Source of the DNA: Candidatus Termititenax sp.
Lineage (GTDB): Bacteria; Margulisbacteria; Riflemargulisbacteria; GWF2-35-9; DYQY01
DNA length: 12,980 nucleotides
Direction: 5' to 3'
NCBI GenBank assembly: GCA_020719045.1
Contig: DYQY01000026.1
Span: 1-12,980, forward strand
How positions within the stretch are numbered: the stretch's first letter is position 1; every line of letters begins with the position of its first letter. The translations under genes and the position numbers were made by a program. The notes beneath the pieces were generated by a model. That model searched no databases and was not told where the DNA came from. It saw only the letters and a program-made list of their open reading frames with translations. Below are positions 9,301 to 12,980 of this stretch, one piece after another.

Positions 9301-9723
9301 AAAAGAAAACTAACGAAAACAAAAAAAACAATGCTAACCGGGGAAATAGAAGACATGAGTGGCAAAATACAATGCGTAGTATTCCCTTATCATTTTGAGA
9401 AAATGGGGCACTTGGTTGAAGAGGACAAAATTTGTCTTATCAAAGGGAAGATTAATAACCGCAACGACCAGCTACAAATGATTATTGAAGAAGTGCTCGA
9501 TTTTGATACTGCAAAGAACAAAGTTAACTCAATCGAAATTACACCTGATGTACAAAAGATTACTGAGCTAAAAAGCATGTTACTAGAAGACGAAGGCAAA
9601 ATACCTGTATCCATCATTGTAGATGGTTATAAGATAAAACTAACTGATGAGTACTGGGTAAGCATCCAAAACATTCCCAAAATAGAGGAATTTGTAGGAC
9701 AAGACAATCTGGTTGTTCGATAG
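6319..9723 (+). CDS. dnaE: DNA polymerase III subunit alpha (DnaE) with apparently active PHP domain
   Basis: Catalytic subunit of the replicative polymerase, 1134 aa, a normal DnaE length. The N-terminal PHP domain (about 1-210) keeps the metal ligands H7 and H9 (HLHVHS), D16, H41 (TDHGN), E66, H87, C137 and D204/H206 (NDSHY), unlike E. coli DnaE where several are lost. The polymerase core has GPGRGSAAGS (353-362), the catalytic aspartates in PDIDIDF (D395, D397) and the third in KMDFLGL (D546). RPGPLGSGM, YQEQVMQI and FNKSHSAAYA follow. A beta-clamp-binding motif QLNMF is at 900-904, and an OB-fold is at about 980-1060, followed by a short tail. The start ATG overlaps the receiver stop by 4 bp (ATGA), and there is no Shine-Dalgarno. 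The stop lies 13 bp from that of the convergent M23 gene. Confidence 0.98.
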   Translation: MNFVHLHVHSEYSLLDGAIKIKDMVKRVKELGMPGIALTDHGNMHGTIEFYKAAKEAGIKPIIGCELYLSRRTRHDKDPQLDKSSNHLTLLAKNNKGYKNLIKLVSIAYMEGLYYKPRIDWELLTKYSEGIICLSGCMAGLLCESILQNNYKEAEASAQKLKNVFGDDFYLELQDHNIPEQQTINANLLKISSNLNIPVIATNDSHYIYKEDARLQDALLAIQTGKTLDDKDRMQFSTQEFYLKTAEEMSKLFSYAPTAISNSLEILEKCNLSIELDRLLLPTFKVPEGETEESFLKKLAWEGLNKRYKNVDDVIQKRFDYELEVINKMGFAAYFLIVSDFISYARNNGISVGPGRGSAAGSIIAYSLGITNINPLQFDLLFERFLNPERISMPDIDIDFCIDNRQKVIDYTKQKYGNDHVAQITTFGRMAARLAIRDVGRVLNVPLTDIDKVAKLIPSIGSSISEALEENKELKQIYDSREDIKEVIDMAMKLEGIARHTGIHAAGVVISKDPLMEDVPLIEKEGQLVTMFPKDDVEKIGLLKMDFLGLRNLTMIAKTILLIKATKGIDINIDELPLDDHETYNTLSKGQSIGIFQLESGGMQALLKSLQPNVFEDIIALLALYRPGPLGSGMDKDFVNRKHGREKISYPLPELEPILKDTYGTILYQEQVMQISSLLGGFSMAKADMLRKAMGKKNKDAMDKMKTEFTEGAVSKGFDKKKASDIFDMMAKFAEYGFNKSHSAAYAFITYQTAYLKTHYPVEYMAALISSSMGNTDKVSLYINETRSMGIEILPPDINESFLDFSIKSSNILFGLNAIKNVGENAILSIIECREKEGIFHSLIDFCTRVDLRLCNKRVVESLIQAGCFDAIGKRKSLLQIVDKTISEASKIQKEKEKGQLNMFAEAQTNIVRKDNELGTEEFSHLELLRLEKEILGIYITGHPLSEYADYIKKRKLLQLKDYIPQEDELLPEGQNTKEIDEKEVCVLAMITNLKRKLTKTKKTMLTGEIEDMSGKIQCVVFPYHFEKMGHLVEEDKICLIKGKINNRNDQLQMIIEEVLDFDTAKNKVNSIEITPDVQKITELKSMLLEDEGKIPVSIIVDGYKIKLTDEYWVSIQNIPKIEEFVGQDNLVVR

Positions 9724-9736
9724 TCCTATTTAATTT

Positions 9737-10662
9737 TTAACCTATTGTTCCAATAACTCTTTCAAGATTAAAAATACTCATATCTATAAATGGTCTTGGG
9801 TTTAAAGTTTTATTCCCATACCTAACCTCATAATGTACATGAGGACCTGTACTAAGCCCAGTTGAACCACACTGAGCAATAGTTTGCCCCTTTACTACTT
9901 TATCCCCTGGTTTTACTAAAAAATGATTTAGATGAGCATAAACCGTTGAAAGCCCATAACCATGATCGACAACAACCATCTTGCCATAACCACCATTCCA
10001 ACCAGCGCTTCTAACTACGCCAATAGCAGTTGCCTTAACCGGAGCACCTATGTAGCCGGGGATATCAACTCCTGTATGAAAAAATACTCTTCCGAAAATT
10101 GGATGCAATCTAAAACCGTAACTTGAAATGATATAACCATATAATGGCCAAATTGAAGGTGTTCTATCATACCGCGCCCTAAGAACTGATGCCTTCTTAA
10201 AGATTTCACTAAAACTTACTTCCTGAATTTCCGCTAAAGAAAGGATTACTATTAAATTATCAGAAACAATTTCAAGCTCTTTTTCATGCTCTGAAAGTGA
10301 ATTATTTAGTTTTTTTTTAAACCAACAGTACTAAATTGTCGATTAATACCCATGCCAAGCATTTTCCTAATATCGGAATCTCTTTCCTTTAAACCTAACA
10401 TAACTACTCTTAAGTTATCCGTCTCTGCCCTAAAATTCTTTAACTCTTCCAATACCACCTGATTTCTGTTTTCCTGTTGCACATATTGAATTGCAAACTT
10501 TGATATTTTAGTAGAAAAATAAATAGTACTAACAAACATTGAAGCAAAAACCAACAATCCTAATGAAATAAAAATAAGTGAAAGAGTATTAATGCTGTAC
10601 TCTCTGGCTCTTCCTGATTTATGTGGAATTATCAGAAAAGTAATCTTCTTTTTTGCAAACAT
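9737..10662 (-). CDS. Membrane-anchored M23 (LytM-type) peptidase, frame interrupted at an A9 run
   Basis: Zn metallopeptidase that would cleave peptidoglycan cross-bridges. The first frame (10662 to 10306, 118 aa) gives a basic N-terminus, one transmembrane helix (about 25-50) and a coiled-coil stalk ending KERDSDIRKMLGM. It stops just after a nine-A run. In the -1 frame the stalk resumes at once (LNNSLSEHEKELEIVSDN...), then RARYDRTPSIWPLYGYIISSYGFRLHP leads into the M23 domain. All ligands are present in the joined 308-aa protein: H196 and D200 (HTGVD), H275 and H277 (GPHVHYE). There is no degeneration on either side of the run. Candidate explanations are transcriptional slippage, -1 ribosomal frameshifting, a recent mutation, or a homopolymer sequencing error. 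The apparent TTG start at 10108 is internal to the domain (RLHPIFG) and is not a real start. The first ATG lies 6 bp after TAAAAT. Confidence 0.85.
10310..10318 (-). other. Nine-A slippery run with zero-frame stop (candidate frameshift site)
   Basis: The mRNA reads GGU UUA AAA AAA AAC UAA. It contains U_UUA_AAA and A_AAA_AAC type slippery heptamers, and the zero-frame UAA follows the last of them directly. A -1 shift or one extra A gives CUA AAU AAU and continues the M23 protein. An imperfect AU-rich stem (TTTCA-AGC with GCT-TGAAA, one bulged G, 10-nt loop) lies downstream at 10270-10296, about 12 nt after the stop's first base. The stem is weak support; the position of the run is strong. Confidence 0.6.
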
Positions 10663-10668
10663 GATGTT

Positions 10669-10698
10669 ATTTTACAACCTTTTTGTAACTAATTGCAA
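10669..10698 (-). promoter_or_regulatory. Predicted leaderless promoter of the M23 peptidase gene (TTGCAA-18-TAAAAT)
   Basis: On the minus strand TTGCAA (10693-10698, 4 of 6 matches to TTGACA) is followed by an 18-bp spacer and TAAAAT (10669-10674), then 6 bp and the ATG at 10662. The expected start is the A of the ATG, and no Shine-Dalgarno is present. The promoter lies in the 51-bp gap after the ilvD stop, so the M23 gene can be expressed apart from ilvD. Confidence 0.6.
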
Positions 10699-10713
10699 CC
10701 AACTATTATCCGC

Positions 10714-12363
10714 CTATATCCGCTCACAATAACAGTTTTTACCCGTGAACCTATCACGATAGCTTTGTAAAAAAGGCGTCATTTTCCTTGCCGGAGCTAC
10801 TGCAGTTTTAATTCTTTCCTTTATTTGCTCATCAGAAAGTCTTACATTAATTGATCTCTTGGGGATATCTATATCAATGATATCACCGTCTCTGACAGCT
10901 GCGATTGGCCCTTTATTATAAGCTTCCATTTCTATATGACCAATACATGGACCAGATGTTCCACCAGAGAACCTTCCATCAGTAATCAAAGCAACCTTTT
11001 TGTAGCCTGCTCCTTTTATTGCATCAGTAGGAGTAAGCTGTTCTTGCATACCAGGCGAACCTGCTGGACCCATATACGCCATAACAACAACGTCTCCCTC
11101 ACTTATCTTTCCCTCTGATATAGCTAAAAGCAAATCATCTTCATCAGTGAAAACTTTTGCTGGTCCTGAGTGAACCATCATATCAGGCTCTACTGCTGTC
11201 TGTTTAACTACTGATGAGCTAGCGATATTACCCTTAAGAACGGCGATTGCACCTTCCTGCATATAGGCATTCTCTAATGTTCTAATAACATTAGCATCCT
11301 TTACTTTAGCAGACTCAACAATCTCCATAATCGTTTTACCAGAAACGGTTATCCCATCTTTAATAACAGACTTGAATCGACTAAGTATAGCGGGGATTCC
11401 ACCTGCTCTATGGAAATCTAGCATCTCATGATCACCCGAAGGAATCATTTTGCAAAGATTAGGTGTCTTTCTGGAAATATCATCAAACCTTTCAATCGGA
11501 ATATCGATACCAAGCTCCCTCGCAATAGCTGGTATATGAAGTACGGCATTAGTTGAACCTCCCATAGTCATATCTACTCTTATTCCATTTTCAAAAGCAC
11601 CCTCTGTCATTATCTGAGATGGTTTTATATTCTTCCTAGCAAGCTCAACTATTCGTTTGCCTGTTTCATAAGCAATTTTCTTTTTATCAGGATCAAGCGC
11701 AGGTGTTGAAGCACACATTGGAAGAGACATACCTACTGCCTCTGTAAAACAAGCCATAGTATTCGCTGTAAATAGCCCCACACAAGAACCAGCGCCACAA
11801 GCAAGACATCCTCTTGCCTTCTTTTCTGCTTCTTCTAAAGTCATTTTGCCTGACCTAACTTGTCCAGTAAGACCAAAACCTTGGATAGGATGACATTTTT
11901 GTCCATCCTCATCTGTATTAGCAAGCATTGCCCCACCAGTAACTATCATTGCAGGAATATCCACACGACCAGCTGCCATTAACATACCTGGAGTAATTTT
12001 GTCACAATTTGTTACACCAACCCATCCATCAAGTGAATGTGATAATGTCATAATCTCGATGTTGTCAGCTATATTATCTCTTGATGGAAGCGAAAGCCTC
12101 ATTTCCACGTGCATAGCAATACCATCACAAACACCTGGAACCCCCCACTCAAAAGGCACACCACCAGCGTCACGAATACCACGCTTAACTTCTGCAGTTA
12201 AGTCGTTTAAATGAATATGACCAGGGATAATATCGTTATATGAATTAGCTACTCCAATAAATGGTTTATTCTCATCGAAAGCAGAAGCAGGAACACCTGC
12301 GGACATAAGCAAAGCTCTATGAGCTAAAGTTTCTGCACCTTTTTTTAATATTTCAGATTTCAT
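10714..12363 (-). CDS. ilvD: Dihydroxy-acid dehydratase
   Basis: Fe-S enzyme of isoleucine/valine (and pantothenate precursor) synthesis that dehydrates 2,3-dihydroxy-3-methyl acids to 2-keto acids. The protein has 549 aa, close to the usual 550-620. Visible motifs: NSYNDIIPGHIHL (40-52), GVCDGIAM (77-84), TNCDKITPGM with cluster ligand C120, D121 and K122 (118-127), GSCVGLFTANTM with C194 (192-203), MGGSTNAVLH, and the C-terminal TDGRFSGGTSGPCIGH. Oddities: the usual GHxGM after DGIAM is replaced by HVEMRL, two extra cysteines (C186, C189) precede C194, and the usual SPEA near GHV is EMEA. A sugar-acid dehydratase of the IlvD/Edd family is a less likely alternative. It is GC-richer than its neighbours and is the only gene here with a strong Shine-Dalgarno. 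The other ilv/leu genes are not in the window. Confidence 0.93.
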   Translation of the reverse strand: MKSEILKKGAETLAHRALLMSAGVPASAFDENKPFIGVANSYNDIIPGHIHLNDLTAEVKRGIRDAGGVPFEWGVPGVCDGIAMHVEMRLSLPSRDNIADNIEIMTLSHSLDGWVGVTNCDKITPGMLMAAGRVDIPAMIVTGGAMLANTDEDGQKCHPIQGFGLTGQVRSGKMTLEEAEKKARGCLACGAGSCVGLFTANTMACFTEAVGMSLPMCASTPALDPDKKKIAYETGKRIVELARKNIKPSQIMTEGAFENGIRVDMTMGGSTNAVLHIPAIARELGIDIPIERFDDISRKTPNLCKMIPSGDHEMLDFHRAGGIPAILSRFKSVIKDGITVSGKTIMEIVESAKVKDANVIRTLENAYMQEGAIAVLKGNIASSSVVKQTAVEPDMMVHSGPAKVFTDEDDLLLAISEGKISEGDVVVMAYMGPAGSPGMQEQLTPTDAIKGAGYKKVALITDGRFSGGTSGPCIGHIEMEAYNKGPIAAVRDGDIIDIDIPKRSINVRLSDEQIKERIKTAVAPARKMTPFLQSYRDRFTGKNCYCERI

Positions 12364-12368
12364 ATTGG

Positions 12369-12375
12369 TCTCCTT
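12369..12375 (-). promoter_or_regulatory. Shine-Dalgarno of ilvD
   Basis: AAGGAGA on the minus strand, 5 bp before the ATG at 12363, fixes the ilvD start. It is the only convincing Shine-Dalgarno ahead of any gene in the window. Confidence 0.85.
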
Positions 12376-12395
12376 ACTTCAATTAAGTTGGGAAT

Positions 12396-12401
12396 ATTAT
12401 A
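12396..12401 (-). promoter_or_regulatory. Predicted -10 of ilvD
   Basis: A perfect TATAAT on the minus strand lies 32 bp upstream of the ilvD ATG, giving a predicted leader of about 26 nt that contains the Shine-Dalgarno. No clear -35 is seen 16-18 bp upstream. The leader is too short for a riboswitch or peptide attenuator. The site lies in the 72-bp gap after the HAD gene stop. Confidence 0.5.
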
Positions 12402-12435
12402 ACAGATTGCTTATGATTATCAGTTAGTTTTTTAC

Positions 12436-12980
12436 TTAAAAAAGCAATTTCTCTATAACACCTACATCTTCTGGTCTTAATCCGTAAAAATCCTCTGGAA
12501 TTAATGGAACTCCGCAACTGGGGATATATGGTCTATCACAGTTCCAAATGTTATCATCTAAAATAACAGCTCTTGAAGAAAATTCAGTAGACTCTTGAGA
12601 AATATTCTCCTTCCACCAACTAGCTATTGCCGTTGGCTTATAACCTGACTGTACCTTTCCAATTACTCTGAGTGGTGATAATAACTGCCTAAACTCCTCA
12701 ATCGACTCAAATTCCCTCCAAGTTGACTCTATAACAAAGAATAAATCTTTATGCTTTTCTTGAAACTCAGTAAGACTACTTAATAAGGACAATTCACCCA
12801 CACCATGTATCTTGCCATTTGCTTTTATAGTTTTCTTAATTTCTTCATACGAATGATCAATAAATAATTGTGGTTTACTTTCTACTAAAAGACTCTCTAA
12901 AGAAAGTGCTACGTTATGCCTATAAATTCTATTTAATACGCCATCTATATCTAAAAAAAATTCTAGCTGTATCCTTATTA
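12436..12980 (-). CDS. HAD-superfamily protein of the Swiss Army Knife RNA-repair type (5' partial)
   Basis: The frame is open from the window edge to a TAA at 12436, and the 180 visible residues lack a start, which lies outside. The first visible stretch carries HAD motif I, FFLDIDGVLN (D10 and D12 of the visible part). It is followed by VIESTWRE (motif II, T86 or S85), GYKPTAIASWWKEN (motif III lysine K114), AVILDD (motif IV, D141/D142), and a C-terminal GLRPEDV. This order, and especially the FLDIDGVLN ... STWR ... LDD ... GL pattern, resembles what I know of HAD_SAK domains found in stand-alone proteins and in RNA-repair polyproteins. It could be a phosphatase acting on nucleic-acid ends or on small molecules; the substrate is not predictable. 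The GTG at 12801 is mid-domain and not the start. It is on the same strand as ilvD, which has its own promoter. Confidence 0.75.
   Translation of the reverse strand, partial: IRIQLEFFLDIDGVLNRIYRHNVALSLESLLVESKPQLFIDHSYEEIKKTIKANGKIHGVGELSLLSSLTEFQEKHKDLFFVIESTWREFESIEEFRQLLSPLRVIGKVQSGYKPTAIASWWKENISQESTEFSSRAVILDDNIWNCDRPYIPSCGVPLIPEDFYGLRPEDVGVIEKLLF

Noticed and set aside
9724-9736. Bidirectional terminator between dnaE and the M23 gene
   Set aside because: The 13-bp gap is TA-rich but shows no inverted repeat of usable length.
9737-10108. A free-standing 123-aa M23 peptidase starting with TTG
   Set aside because: The TTG is the leucine of RLHPIFG inside the domain; the frame stays open and homologous for about 65 codons upstream to the A9 run, with no start signal at 10108.
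10936-11118. Short plus-strand open frames inside ilvD (also 11999-12214)
   Set aside because: They are antisense to conserved IlvD motifs and have no start signals or known domains.
12436-12801. A complete 121-aa gene with a GTG start
   Set aside because: The same frame is open to the window edge and contains the HAD motif I (FLDIDGVLN) upstream, so the GTG is internal.

Overview
The window is AT-rich bacterial chromosome (rough hand counts: about 25-30% GC in the sensor gene, about 35% in dnaE, about 42% in ilvD). It is packed with housekeeping genes and has no intergenic gap above about 75 bp. I see no tRNA, rRNA, CRISPR array, insertion sequence or phage gene. The polymerase is a DnaE type with a complete PHP domain. 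Promoters look like sigma70 (TAnnnT / TATAAT), without the Bacteroidota TAnnTTTG form. Most genes lack a Shine-Dalgarno sequence. I cannot assign a phylum; an uncultured AT-rich lineage such as Margulisbacteria is a low-confidence guess.

Layout. Minus strand, 40-1448: tatD then tcdA, overlapping by 31 bp. Plus strand from a divergent 54-bp promoter region, 1503-3894: lgt then an exported DUF4015 glycoside-hydrolase-like protein (14-bp overlap). Plus strand, 3933-9723: a multi-pass membrane sensor with HAMP and His-box dimerisation domain but no ATPase domain, a single-domain response regulator, and dnaE, joined by 1-bp and 4-bp overlaps. Minus strand, 9737-12980: a 5'-partial HAD-family (Swiss Army Knife type) gene, ilvD, and a membrane-anchored M23 peptidase whose frame is broken at an A9 run. 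dnaE and the M23 gene converge with 13 bp between their stops.

Themes. lgt, the M23 peptidase and perhaps the DUF4015 protein serve the cell envelope. tcdA acts in tRNA modification (ct6A), dnaE in replication, ilvD in branched-chain amino acid synthesis. The three observations most worth following are: (1) four of the five visible transcription-unit starts have a TAnnnT hexamer exactly 6 bp before the ATG, which predicts leaderless mRNAs, while ilvD alone has a leader and a strong Shine-Dalgarno; (2) the M23 gene needs a -1 shift (or one extra A) at a nine-A run followed at once by a stop, so it is a programmed slippage site, a fresh mutation or a sequencing error; (3) a receptor with a DHp domain but no kinase catalytic domain is coupled to a CheY-like receiver and to the replicative polymerase gene.
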